Shown piece after piece: positions 26,934 through 36,353 of a DNA stretch of 64,000 bases. A model generated the notes under the pieces. That model saw only the letters and a program-made list of their open reading frames with translations, was not told the origin of the DNA and made no database searches. Made by a program: the position numbers and the translations under genes. Source of the stretch: Pseudomonas asturiensis (lineage in GTDB: Bacteria > Pseudomonadota > Gammaproteobacteria > Pseudomonadales > Pseudomonadaceae); the NCBI RefSeq assembly GCF_900143095.1, contig NZ_FRDA01000001.1:443357-507356 (forward strand), given 5' to 3'. Within the stretch, counting starts at the first letter, position 1; each line of letters opens with the position of its first letter.

Positions 26934-28193
26934 TCAGCTCAGCGTGTTCTTGCGCACGTGACCACCCTGAACAATCATCGCCAACCGTTCGCCTTGACCC
27001 ACCAGGCAATGGATGTCGGTCAGTGGATCGCCGTCCACTACCAGTACGTCGGCCATTGCGCCCTTGGCGATGCAACCCAGCTCACCCTCGCGTTGCAGAA
27101 TCTGCGCCGCCACGCTGGTCGCGCTGCGCAGTGCAGCCAGATTGCCCAGCAGCTCGGCGCGAATTTTCAGTTCATGGGTTTGATACTCATGCATCTCACC
27201 CAACAGATCGGAGCCATAGCCCATCGGCACCCCAGCTTCAGCGAACAGCAGCAGCGCATTACGTCCGGCCTGACGAACGTCCTCGATCTTGGCCACCGAG
27301 TCAGCCGGCAGGCCGAAACGCTCACCGTATTCAGCGAGCATTTCGTAGGTGACTTGGGTCGGCACCGCAAACGCGCCTTTTTCGGCCATCAGACGGGCTG
27401 TGTCGGCGTCTACCAGATTGCCGTGCTCGATGGTGCGCACGCCGCACTCAATGGCCCGGCGAATGGCGCGTGCGGTGTAGGCGTGTGCCATGACGTAGGT
27501 ATTGGCCGCGGCGGCCTCATCGACAATCGCGCGGATTTCAGCCTCGCTGTACTGCGTGTTGGCAATCGGGTCAGTGGGTGAGGACACGCCGCCCGAAGCC
27601 ATGATCTTGATCTGGTTGGCGCCTTGTTGCAGCTCTTCGCGCACCGCCAGACGAACGTTATCGACGCCGTCCACCACCCGCGCAATCGCACCGGCGCGGA
27701 AGCAGCACGAGCAGGGTTCGTTGAGCAGCAGTTCACCGCGAGCGCGCATGTCGCCATGGCCGCCGGTCTGGGACAGGGCCTTGCCTGAGGCAAAGATTCT
27801 CGGCCCCGGAATCAGCCCCAACTGAATGGAACGCGCCAGCGCCCAGTCAGCGCCGCCTGCATCACGTACGGTGGTAAAACCGCGATCCAGCATGGCGGAC
27901 AGAATCGGCAGGGCGCGGTACATGATGATTGCATTGGGTTGCAGCGCATTCATGCCCAGATTGGCGTTGGATGCCAACACGTGCACATGGCAGTCGATCA
28001 GACCCGGCATCAGGGTCTTGCCGCCCAGGTCAATCACTTGATCGCCAGGTCCGGCCGGCTCGCCTTCGGGGCGAACATCCACGATGCGTTCGCCCTGGAT
28101 CACGACTTCCTGACCCGAAATCAGTTGTCCCTGTTCCAGGTCCAGCAGGCGACCGTTGCGCAGGATCAGACGTTGGGATTGAGCAGTACTCAT
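26934..28193 (-). CDS. Metal-dependent amidohydrolase (prolidase-like / imidazolonepropionase-like)
   Basis: 419 residues, amidohydrolase superfamily. Metal ligands: DCHVHV near residue 68, the probable carboxylated lysine in QIKIMASGG, MAHAYTARA, TIEHGN and the aspartate in GYGSDL. These features match the Xaa-Pro dipeptidase-like or organophosphate-hydrolysing amidohydrolase group. It likely hydrolyses an amide or N-acyl/dipeptide substrate brought in by the MFS transporter, whose stop overlaps its ATG by 4 bases (ATGA). Confidence 0.85.
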   Translation of the reverse strand: MSTAQSQRLILRNGRLLDLEQGQLISGQEVVIQGERIVDVRPEGEPAGPGDQVIDLGGKTLMPGLIDCHVHVLASNANLGMNALQPNAIIMYRALPILSAMLDRGFTTVRDAGGADWALARSIQLGLIPGPRIFASGKALSQTGGHGDMRARGELLLNEPCSCCFRAGAIARVVDGVDNVRLAVREELQQGANQIKIMASGGVSSPTDPIANTQYSEAEIRAIVDEAAAANTYVMAHAYTARAIRRAIECGVRTIEHGNLVDADTARLMAEKGAFAVPTQVTYEMLAEYGERFGLPADSVAKIEDVRQAGRNALLLFAEAGVPMGYGSDLLGEMHEYQTHELKIRAELLGNLAALRSATSVAAQILQREGELGCIAKGAMADVLVVDGDPLTDIHCLVGQGERLAMIVQGGHVRKNTLS

Positions 28194-29500
28194 TGATAGG
28201 CTCCAGTCAGAGGACGGTTCACGGCAGTTGAGCGGTCGCGATAGAGCGTCGCGCCAATACCGCTGACAATGGCGGCGAACATGATGTAAAAGGCCGGTGC
28301 AAGGTTGCTGCCGGTCGAGGCAATCAGCCAGGTGATGGTGAACGTCGCGAAGCCGCCGAAAATGGTCACGGCAAAGTTGTAGGCCACCGACAGGCCGGTA
28401 GACAGCACATGGGTCGGCAGCAGCTCACCGAACGCGGCGAGGATCGAGCCGATGTAGCCGGAAATCAGCAGGCCGAGCACCAGTTCGAAAATCAGCAGCG
28501 AGAACAACCCCGGCATCTGGTTGATGAACAGAAACATCGGATACGCGCTGAAGAAGATGGCGATGGCTGACCCCAGCAGCCAGGTGCGGTTGCCTGTGCG
28601 ATCTGCCATGGCGCCCACCAGCGGCGTGGCGACGATCAACACGGCGCCACCCATCATGCCGGCGCTGAAACCCATCCATGATGGCAAGCCGAGCACGCGC
28701 TGTGCGTAGGACGGAATGTAGAACAGGATCGCGTAGGTGCAGACGGTCCAGAGCACCACCAGCGAAAAGCTGATCAGGGTCTGGCGCGGATAGGTCTTGA
28801 TGACCTCGCGCAGTGGCGAGTCGACCGGTTTGCTCGCCGTGTAGGCGGGCGTCTCGTCAACGCGACTACGGATGTAGAAGCCCACCGGGCCGATCAGGGT
28901 GCCGATCAGAAACGGCACGCGCCAGCCCCAGCTTTCCAGTTGCGCCTGCGTCAGGTAGCTGGACAGGATCGCGCCCAGCGCCGAACCGAGCAGCACAGCG
29001 ACGCCGATGCTGGCCTGAATCCAGCTGGAATAGAACGCTTTTTTGCCGGCGGGCGCGTGTTCGGTCAGAAACGCCGTGGCGCTGCCCATCTCGCCGCCTG
29101 CGGAAAAGCCTTGCAGCAGGCGCGCGAGCACAATCAGCACCGGGGCCATGTAGCCGATCTGCGCAAAGCTTGGGGTCAGCGCGATGATCAACGTGCCTAG
29201 CGCCATGAGCAGAATGGTCAGCGACAGGGCTGCCTTGCGCCCGCGCTTGTCGCCGTAGATACCCAGCACGATGCCGCCCACCGGGCGCATGAAGAAACCT
29301 ACGCCAAAGGTGGCCAGTGCCAGCAGGTAAGAGGTCAGCTCGCTGCCGGTCGGGAAGAATACTTTGGCGATGATCACCGAGAAAAAGCTGTAGACCGTGA
29401 AGTCGAACCACTCCAGGCCATTGCCAATGACCGTGGCGGTGACGGCGCGACGCGCCTGTCTGTTATGAGAGTGCGTGAGAGATTGTTGTGGTGTGCTCAC
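28190..29500 (-). CDS. MFS transporter of the metabolite:proton symporter (MHS) family
   Basis: 436 residues with about 12 membrane segments. The N-terminus NGLEWFDFTVYSFFS and the loop FFMRPVGGIVLGIYGDKRGR with LQGFSAGGEMGSA are hallmarks of the MHS group, which carries organic acids and small amino-acid derivatives with H+. It is coupled by ATGA overlap to the amidohydrolase, so the two should act on the same compound. Confidence 0.92.
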   Translation of the reverse strand: MSTPQQSLTHSHNRQARRAVTATVIGNGLEWFDFTVYSFFSVIIAKVFFPTGSELTSYLLALATFGVGFFMRPVGGIVLGIYGDKRGRKAALSLTILLMALGTLIIALTPSFAQIGYMAPVLIVLARLLQGFSAGGEMGSATAFLTEHAPAGKKAFYSSWIQASIGVAVLLGSALGAILSSYLTQAQLESWGWRVPFLIGTLIGPVGFYIRSRVDETPAYTASKPVDSPLREVIKTYPRQTLISFSLVVLWTVCTYAILFYIPSYAQRVLGLPSWMGFSAGMMGGAVLIVATPLVGAMADRTGNRTWLLGSAIAIFFSAYPMFLFINQMPGLFSLLIFELVLGLLISGYIGSILAAFGELLPTHVLSTGLSVAYNFAVTIFGGFATFTITWLIASTGSNLAPAFYIMFAAIVSGIGATLYRDRSTAVNRPLTGAYQ

Positions 29501-29677
29501 TTTTTAGCTCCTGCATGCAATACACGCAGGGAACGACCCTGCATTGATAAAGGGGGCAGAGTCGGAAGGTGAAACAGAATCAGGTCTAGCGCCCGTTAGG
29601 GTTGAGAGTAGGCGCAGTCCCGGTTTTGAGAAAACGCTCTTTACGCAGGTTTGCATGCGCACCGTGCATGCAAGGCA

Positions 29678-30580
29678 TCAGCCTTGTGAGGCGATCTCTT
29701 GAGTCAGCCATTTCTCGAACGCCCTTGCGGCACGGCGCGGCGTCTTGCCGCCAGGCGTCAGCAGGTAGTAGCCGCCGACTGCGCCGACGCTTGTGCTGCA
29801 CGCAGGCACCAGCGCACCGGACTGCACATGACGATCGATCATCGGCTGCCAGCCCAGCACGATGCCGTGTCCCGCCATGGCCAGATCCACCAGCACCGGG
29901 TACAGGTTGACGGTCATGCGCTTGCGGATCAGCGACGCATCGACACCCTGGCGGCCGAACCAGTCGTTCCAGGACAGCCACTGGCGCTGGCCGTCTTCCA
30001 GCATCAGCAGGCAATGGTCGAGCAGTTGCACAGGTTCCAGCAGTTGACCATCGAGGTAGTCGGGCGAGCAGTAAGCGTTCACCGATTCGGCAAACAGCAA
30101 ACGGCTGTTCATTCCCGCAGGCGAGGTTTCACGCAGGAAGTACAACGCCAGGTCGAATTCGGCACGAATCAGTGAATCCAGCCCATCAACGACGCGCAAA
30201 CGGATATCCACGCCGGGGAATTCGTCGCGATAGCGACCCAGCAAAGGGCCCAGCCATAAGGCCGCGACGCCGCTGGAACACGCCAGCGTCAGTTGTTGCT
30301 CGCCACTGTGAGTAATGACCTGCGCCGTCGCCTCTGCACACAGCGTCAGCACGCGCTGGATCTGTTCGGCATAGATCTGCCCGGCGACGGTCAGGTGAAT
30401 ACGTTTGTGCTCACGACGAAACAGTGCCCGCCCCAAAAACTCTTCCAGCTGCGCCACCTGTCGACTGATCGCGCTTTGCGTCAGATTCAGTTCAGTGGCT
30501 GCACGGGTAAAGCTGCCATGGCGAACCGTGGCCTCGAAAGCGATCAGGTTTTGCAGAGGCGGCAACGGCTCTATACGCAT
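29678..30580 (-). CDS. LysR-family regulator (first of a tandem pair)
   Basis: 300 residues: N-terminal helix-turn-helix (HGSFTRAATELNLTQSAISR) and a C-terminal sensor domain, GcvA-like. It lies upstream of the MFS/amidohydrolase operon on the same strand with 177 bases between, and probably regulates it. The second LysR gene is 12 bases upstream. Confidence 0.9.
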   Translation of the reverse strand: MRIEPLPPLQNLIAFEATVRHGSFTRAATELNLTQSAISRQVAQLEEFLGRALFRREHKRIHLTVAGQIYAEQIQRVLTLCAEATAQVITHSGEQQLTLACSSGVAALWLGPLLGRYRDEFPGVDIRLRVVDGLDSLIRAEFDLALYFLRETSPAGMNSRLLFAESVNAYCSPDYLDGQLLEPVQLLDHCLLMLEDGQRQWLSWNDWFGRQGVDASLIRKRMTVNLYPVLVDLAMAGHGIVLGWQPMIDRHVQSGALVPACSTSVGAVGGYYLLTPGGKTPRRAARAFEKWLTQEIASQG

Positions 30581-30592
30581 GAAAGCTCCGAA

Positions 30593-31498
30593 TCAGAGGC
30601 TGTCGGGAAACGGAATGGACAACAACCAGTCCTTGAACACGCACAACGACGGCAGGTTCTGAAAGCGAGTGGCGTAGGCCAGATAGTAATTGCGGCCGCT
30701 GTCCAGCGGTTCGAACAGGGTCACCAGTTCACCGCTGCCGAGTTCGTCCTGCACCAGAATGCGTGGCACCAGCGCGATGCCGATGCCTGCGGCGACCGCC
30801 TGGATCAGGTGCGAGGTCAGCTCGAAGCTCGGTCCGGGGCGCATTACGTGATGATCCAGCCGGTTGCGCTCGAACCAGTCCGACCAGGCATTGGGGCGCG
30901 ACACCACGCTGAGCAGCGAATGCTGCGCCACTTGCGCGGGCGTCATCGACGCATAGCCCTCAAGCGCGCCGGGGCTGGCAATGAGCACCAGCTTCTCGCT
31001 GACCAACGGGTGCGCGATGTAGCCCGGCCAGTTGCCCGTGCCGGCGCAAATGATCGCGTTCATTTCGCTGGCCGCCGGCGTCAGGTCGGCGTGGACGATG
31101 CGCGAGTGAACATGCACCACATAGCCAGGATGACGAGCATAGAAGTCATTCATGCGCGGCAGCAGCCATTTCGAGCCGAAGGTGGGCAAGACCGCCAGAT
31201 GCAGGGTGCCGCCTTCGGCTTTGTGCGCGATGGTCTGCAGGGTTGCGCTGCGGATTCGACCGAGGGCGGCGGCCAGTTCGTGCTGATACAGCGCGCCTGC
31301 GGTGGTCAGCTCGATGCGCCGGCCATCGCGCTTGAACAATTCAACCTCGAGCTGGGCTTCCAGCGCCTGAACCTGACGGCTCACCGCACTCTGGGTCAGC
31401 GTCAGCTCATCGGCGGCCTTGGTAAAGCTGCCATGCCGGGCGGCGGCCTCAAAAGCAATGAGCAGCGACATCGAAGGCGTCAGTCTTCTGGGATTCAT
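30593..31498 (-). CDS. LysR-family regulator (second of a tandem pair)
   Basis: 301 residues, similar in layout to its neighbour: helix-turn-helix GSFTKAADELTLTQSAVSRQ, then a GcvA-like sensor domain. It is divergent from the ydiJ-type gene, with 154 bases between starts. LysR proteins often control a divergent neighbour, so ydiJ is the likely target. The pair may come from duplication followed by divergence. Confidence 0.9.
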   Translation of the reverse strand: MNPRRLTPSMSLLIAFEAAARHGSFTKAADELTLTQSAVSRQVQALEAQLEVELFKRDGRRIELTTAGALYQHELAAALGRIRSATLQTIAHKAEGGTLHLAVLPTFGSKWLLPRMNDFYARHPGYVVHVHSRIVHADLTPAASEMNAIICAGTGNWPGYIAHPLVSEKLVLIASPGALEGYASMTPAQVAQHSLLSVVSRPNAWSDWFERNRLDHHVMRPGPSFELTSHLIQAVAAGIGIALVPRILVQDELGSGELVTLFEPLDSGRNYYLAYATRFQNLPSLCVFKDWLLSIPFPDSL

Positions 31499-31652
31499 TC
31501 ATAAAACTCATGGAAAAACGGCAGCTTTTACGTTTGCGCTGAAGCGTCGCAGGCCGGAGAATCACGTTAACCGTTGATATTGCCGTGCTTGCGAGTCATT
31601 CGAAGCATACGTGCTTTGCATATAAAAAGCCTAACCAGTCAGGAAAGCCACC

Positions 31653-34600
31653 ATGATTGCGCTGTTGAAACCGATGCCCGAACAGGTCCTTCACTATGAG
31701 CGTTTCCTCAACGCCCTGAGCGAGGGTGGTTTTCGCGGGGAGATCGCCCGGGACATCGGGTCGCGCACTGTGCTGGCCACTGACAACTCCATCTATCAGC
31801 GCCTGCCACAGGCAGCGGTGTTCCCGATGGACAGCCATGACGTGGCCATCGTTGCACGGCTTGCGGCTCGTCCCGAATTCAAACAGGTGGTCCTGACACC
31901 ACGTGGCGGCGGCACCGGCACCAACGGCCAGTCGCTCACCGATGGGGTGGTGGTCGATCTGTCGCGGCACATGAACAACATCCTGGAAATCAACGTCGAG
32001 GAACGCTGGGTGCGGGTCCAGACTGGTGTGGTCAAGGATCAGCTCAATGCCGCGCTCAAGCCCCACGGGCTGTTTTTTGCCCCCGAGCTGTCGACGTCGA
32101 ACCGTGCCACCGTGGGCGGCATGATCAACACCGACGCCAGCGGGCAGGGCAGTTGCACGTACGGCAAGACCCGTGACCACGTGCTGGAACTGTCCACCGT
32201 GTTGCTGGGCGGCTCGTATGTGAATACCCAGGCCATGGACGACCGGCAATTGGCTGGCGAACAGGCACGAGTTGATCGCGCGGGCGATGTCTATCGCTGC
32301 GCGCAGCAGATTGCCGATACTCAGGCGCAACTGATCAAGGATATCTTCCCGCCGCTCAATCGCTGCCTGACCGGCTATGACTTGGCGCACCTGCGTGAAG
32401 AGGACGGGCGCTTCAACCTCAACAGCGTGCTTTGTGGCTCCGAAGGCTCGCTGGGCTTTATCGTCGAAGCCAGACTCAACGTGCTGCCCATCCCGAAGCA
32501 CTCGATTCTGGTCAATGTGCGTTACGCAGGCTTCATGGATGCACTGCGCGACGCCAAGGCGTTGATGGCACACAAACCACTGTCCATCGAAACCGTGGAC
32601 TCCAAGGTCCTGATGCTGGCGATGCAGGACATCGTCTGGCATGGCGTTGCCGAGTACTTTCCTCAAGACCCGGCCACGCCGACGCTGGGCATCAACCTGA
32701 TCGAATTCAGTGGTGATGAGCTGAACGAGCTCGAACAGCGTGTGCATGCGTTTGTCGCGCACCTGCAGACCGACACCTCGGTGGTACGCCTGGGTCATAC
32801 GCTGGCAATCGGCAGCGCGGCGGTCAATCGCGTCTACACCATGCGTAAACGGTCTGTAGGGTTGCTGGGCAACGTCAAGGGCGAGGCGCGTCCGCAGCCG
32901 TTTGTCGAGGACACGGCCGTGCCGCCGGAAAACCTGGCCGACTACATTCAGGAATTCCGTGCGCTGCTGGACAGCTACGGACTGCAATACGGCATGTTCG
33001 GCCATGTGGACGCAGGCGTGCTGCACGTGCGGCCGATTCTGGACATGAAAGATCCGGCGCAGGCGGCATTGATTCGACCGATTTCCGATGCCGTCGCCGC
33101 GCTGACCAAGCGTTACGGCGGCCTGCTCTGGGGTGAGCACGGCAAGGGACTGCGCTCGCAGTATGTGCCTGAGTACTTCGGCGAGCTGTACCCGGCTCTG
33201 CAGGCGCTCAAGGCGGCCTGTGACCCGTTCAACCAGCTCAACCCCGGCAAGATCGCGACACCGGCTTCAGTGCCCGAGGCGCGTCTGACGCGGGTGGACG
33301 AGGTGAAACTGCGTGGTGATCTGGACCGCACCATCGACGAGCGTGTCTGGCAGAGCTACGACACCGCGCTGCATTGCAACGGTAACGGCGCCTGTTACAA
33401 CTACGACCCGGACGATGCGATGTGCCCGTCCTGGAAAGCCACTCGCGATCGTGTGCACTCGCCCAAAGGCCGTGCGTCGCTGGTCCGGGAGTGGCTGCGC
33501 CTGCAAGGCGAGCAGGACGTCAACGTGCTGACCGCCAGTGCCAGGGCTCGTACGGCCAGCGTGGTCAGGAGCCTGGCGGAACGCACAGTGAACAGCGTAG
33601 CCCGGGTGGCCGGACAGAAGGACTTCTCCCATGAGGTGTACAACGCCATGTCGGGCTGCCTGGCATGCAAGTCCTGCGCGGGTCAGTGCCCGGTCAAAGT
33701 CAACGTCCCCGAGTTTCGCTCGCGCTTCCTGGAGCTGTACCACAGCCGCTACCTGCGTCCGCTCAAGGATTATCTGATCGGTTCGCTGGAATTCAGTATC
33801 CCGTATCTGGCGCGTTTTCCTGCGCTGTACAACGGCGTGATGGGCGCAAGGCCCGTGCGCTACGTGCTTGAACACGTGGCAGGCATGGTCGACAGCCCTC
33901 TGTTGAGCCGGATGGACTTTCGCGCAGCCTGCGCGCGCTGGAACGTGGGTATCGCGACACCTGCGCGTCTGGCAGCACTGACCGAGCAAGAGCGTCAGCG
34001 TACGGTGGTGCTGGTGCAGGATGCGTTCACCCGCTACTTCGAAACCCCGCTGGCGGCGGATTGGCTGGAGCTGATCTCGCGTATGGGGTATCAGGTCTAT
34101 CTCGCGCCGTTTGCCCCCAACGGCAAGCCATTGCAGGTCCAGGGCTTCCTGGCGGCGTTCGAAAAGGCGGCGAGCTTCAACAGCCAGTCGCTGCGCACGC
34201 TGCAGGAGTCCGGCATTCCGCTGATCGGGCTCGACCCGGCCATGACGCTGGTCTATCGCCAGGAATACAGCAAGACCCTGGGCAGCGAACATGTACCGAC
34301 CGTCCTGCTGCCGCAGGAATGGCTGGCCTCGGCGCTGGTCGAACAGGGCTCCGAAGCAGAGAGCGAGACGTATTACTTCCTGCCGCACTGCACCGAAAAG
34401 ACCAACGAACCGGCCAGCGTCGCCCTGTGGCAGAAGGCATTCGCCCGTAATGGTTTGACGCTGCAAGTACTGGCGAGCGGCTGCTGCGGCATGTCTGGCA
34501 CCTACGGCCACGAAACCCGCAACGTGAAGACCAGCGAGATCATCTACAGCCAGTCGTGGCAGCCACTGGTGGCGCGTCATGGCGGTGATGACCGTCTGGT

Positions 34601-34700
34601 GGCTGATGGTTACTCGTGCAGGAGTCAGGTCAAACGGCAGGATGGCAAGGTGATCAGGCATCCGTTGCAGGTACTGCTGGAGCGGTTGCGGGCGAATTGA
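31653..34700 (+). CDS. ydiJ: YdiJ-type FAD and iron-sulfur dehydrogenase (D-2-hydroxyglutarate dehydrogenase-like)
   Basis: 1015 residues, the normal YdiJ length. The N-terminal FAD-binding type 4 domain (PRGGGTGTNGQS near residue 88; SNRATVGGMINTDASGQGS near residue 150) is followed by an FAD-oxidase C-terminal domain. A ferredoxin-like segment follows (CLACKSCAGQCP near residue 670). The C-terminal CCG domain ends in ASGCCGMSGTYGHE. E. coli YdiJ oxidises D-2-hydroxyglutarate, and related proteins oxidise D-lactate; electrons probably go to the quinone pool. It is divergent from a LysR gene and followed by a REP array. Confidence 0.88.
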   Translation: MIALLKPMPEQVLHYERFLNALSEGGFRGEIARDIGSRTVLATDNSIYQRLPQAAVFPMDSHDVAIVARLAARPEFKQVVLTPRGGGTGTNGQSLTDGVVVDLSRHMNNILEINVEERWVRVQTGVVKDQLNAALKPHGLFFAPELSTSNRATVGGMINTDASGQGSCTYGKTRDHVLELSTVLLGGSYVNTQAMDDRQLAGEQARVDRAGDVYRCAQQIADTQAQLIKDIFPPLNRCLTGYDLAHLREEDGRFNLNSVLCGSEGSLGFIVEARLNVLPIPKHSILVNVRYAGFMDALRDAKALMAHKPLSIETVDSKVLMLAMQDIVWHGVAEYFPQDPATPTLGINLIEFSGDELNELEQRVHAFVAHLQTDTSVVRLGHTLAIGSAAVNRVYTMRKRSVGLLGNVKGEARPQPFVEDTAVPPENLADYIQEFRALLDSYGLQYGMFGHVDAGVLHVRPILDMKDPAQAALIRPISDAVAALTKRYGGLLWGEHGKGLRSQYVPEYFGELYPALQALKAACDPFNQLNPGKIATPASVPEARLTRVDEVKLRGDLDRTIDERVWQSYDTALHCNGNGACYNYDPDDAMCPSWKATRDRVHSPKGRASLVREWLRLQGEQDVNVLTASARARTASVVRSLAERTVNSVARVAGQKDFSHEVYNAMSGCLACKSCAGQCPVKVNVPEFRSRFLELYHSRYLRPLKDYLIGSLEFSIPYLARFPALYNGVMGARPVRYVLEHVAGMVDSPLLSRMDFRAACARWNVGIATPARLAALTEQERQRTVVLVQDAFTRYFETPLAADWLELISRMGYQVYLAPFAPNGKPLQVQGFLAAFEKAASFNSQSLRTLQESGIPLIGLDPAMTLVYRQEYSKTLGSEHVPTVLLPQEWLASALVEQGSEAESETYYFLPHCTEKTNEPASVALWQKAFARNGLTLQVLASGCCGMSGTYGHETRNVKTSEIIYSQSWQPLVARHGGDDRLVADGYSCRSQVKRQDGKVIRHPLQVLLERLRAN

Positions 34701-34744
34701 TGATTAGGCTGATGAGCACGGGTCGCACGGGCTAATTGCAAAAA

Positions 34745-35075
34745 ACGTAAGAGCGAGCTTGCTCGGAAAGGGGGCGGTACATTCAGCCGACGTGGTGCGC
34801 CTGAACGTCAGTCTTCGTGGACAAACGGAACGCCGCCCGGTCCACTCCTAAGGACTGAAAACCGGCCTCAGCCAGTGGGAGCGGACTTGTCCGCGAAGGG
34901 GGCGGTACATTCAGTCGAAGGGTTGCGTCTGAACGTCAGTCTTCGTGGACAAATCCACTCCTACAAATCAAAACCGGTATCAGCTAGTGGGAGCGAGCTT
35001 GCTCGCGAAGAGGCCAGTGCAGACCCTGACAATGAGGCGCCTGAACCGACGCCTTCGTGAGCAAGCTCCCACAGG
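34745..35075. repeat. REP/REPIN array, same family as the 26632 repeat
   Basis: Four REP cores: CGAGC-TT-GCTCG (34754-34765), GCGGAC-TT-GTCCGC (34881-34894), GCGAGC-TT-GCTCGC (34992-35005) and an inverted one at about 35053-35071 (TTCGTGAGCAAGCTCCCACA). The first two units repeat with a 128-base period (the GGCGGTACATTCAG segment near 34772 and 34900). Inverted, decayed REP halves near 34812-34850 and 34938-34972 suggest a series of REPINs. It occupies the 393 bases between ydiJ and a convergent gene; I see no gene here. Confidence 0.8.
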
Positions 35076-35093
35076 TTTATGGGTGAACAACAC

Positions 35094-35981
35094 TCAAACC
35101 AGGTACTTTCTGAACCACCCCAGCGTCCGGTCCCACGCCAGCTTTGCCGCGGCTTCGTCATAGCGAGGGGTCGAGTCGTTGTGGAAGCCGTGGTTGGCGC
35201 CCGGATAAATGTAGGTTTCGTAAGTCGTGCCAGCGGCTTTCAGGGCCTGTTCGTAAGCGGGCCAGCCCTCGTTGATGCGGGTGTCCAGTTCGCCGTAATG
35301 AATCATGATCGGCGCCTTGATCTTTGCCACATCCTCGGATTTCGGCTGACGCCCGTAGAACGACACGGCAGCGCCCAGCTCCGGGTAGGCCACGGCTGCC
35401 GCGTTGGTCACGCCACCGCCATAGCAGAAACCGGTGATCCCGACTTTGCCGGTGGTAGCGTCGTGCTTCATCAGCCACTCGATGGCGGCGAAGAAGTCGT
35501 TCATGAGTTTTTCAGGATCGACCTTCTGTTGCAGCTCGCGGCCCTTGTCGTCGTTGCCGGGATAACCGCCCACCGATGACAGCCCGTCCGGCGCCAGGGC
35601 TATGAATCCGGCCTTGGCCACGCGTCGCGCGACGTCTTCTATGTAAGGGTTCAGACCCCGGTTTTCATGCGCCACGACAATAGCCGCGACCTTGCCCGTA
35701 GCCTTGGCCGGACGCACAAGATAGGCCCGCACCTGACCATGCCCCTTGGGCGAGGGGTAGGACACGTATTCGGCGATGATATCCGGGTCGGTGAATTCCA
35801 CCTGCTCGGCCAGCGCATAATTGGGGCTCAGCGACGCAAGCAGCGCGCTTGCAGTCAGGCCCCCCAGGGTGAACACTGCCGCGCGGTCGAGGAATTCGCG
35901 CCGGTTGATCTTGCCATGCGCGTAATAGTCGTAAAGTTCGAGCAGTTCAGGGGCAAAGTCTTTCGCTGTGAGACGTTCCAT
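35094..35981 (-). CDS. Tat-exported dienelactone hydrolase family protein
   Basis: 295 residues from ATG 35981, with AGAAGGA upstream; the frame extends to 36122 without family support. The twin-arginine motif NRREFLDRA (near residue 27) precedes a hydrophobic stretch and a cleavage region near ALAEQ, so Tat export to the periplasm is likely. The alpha/beta hydrolase core has the dienelactone-hydrolase nucleophile GFCYGGG (Cys), Asp in GELDTRI and His in ANHGFHND. Substrate unknown. Confidence 0.88.
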   Translation of the reverse strand: MERLTAKDFAPELLELYDYYAHGKINRREFLDRAAVFTLGGLTASALLASLSPNYALAEQVEFTDPDIIAEYVSYPSPKGHGQVRAYLVRPAKATGKVAAIVVAHENRGLNPYIEDVARRVAKAGFIALAPDGLSSVGGYPGNDDKGRELQQKVDPEKLMNDFFAAIEWLMKHDATTGKVGITGFCYGGGVTNAAAVAYPELGAAVSFYGRQPKSEDVAKIKAPIMIHYGELDTRINEGWPAYEQALKAAGTTYETYIYPGANHGFHNDSTPRYDEAAAKLAWDRTLGWFRKYLV

Positions 35982-36353
35982 CCGTACCCATCCTTCTGGA
36001 TTGTTAAGCTTTGTAAGAAAAATCGGCGAGCGCAGCCACTTTTCGTACCGAGCCTGGAGGCTATAGGCGCCACGACGGCACACTGACGAGTCCGGCTCCA
36101 TTAAAGCAGTGTTTGGCCCCAAGGCGATATTTCAGCTGCGTAACCGGCCAGCCAGACGCGTTAGTTGAATTGTTCGAAAGCCAGTGCGGCACTTTCCCGG
36201 TCTTACGCCTTCAAACAAGTCCTGCTCACGCCACAGGCGATAACATAATTGTCGCGCGGCACATCAAGCGCGGCTGGTTTTTGCCGACAATACGTCATGA
36301 ATTGTGCCTTGTGACCCCTGAGCGCATTCGACCTGCACCTTCGAGATAACACG
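35982..36353. other. Divergent intergenic region, no gene recognised
   Basis: 372 bases between the divergent dienelactone hydrolase and diguanylate cyclase genes. A 7-bp inverted repeat (ATTGTCG 36248-36254, CGACAAT 36285-36291, spacer 30) lies about 63-106 bases before the cyclase start and is a weak operator or hairpin candidate. Nothing else stood out. Confidence 0.45.

Noticed and set aside
31596..33140. Long minus-strand frame of 514 codons
   Set aside because: It is antisense to ydiJ, which has intact FAD and iron-sulfur motifs. The translated product is rich in His, Gln and Arg without domains.
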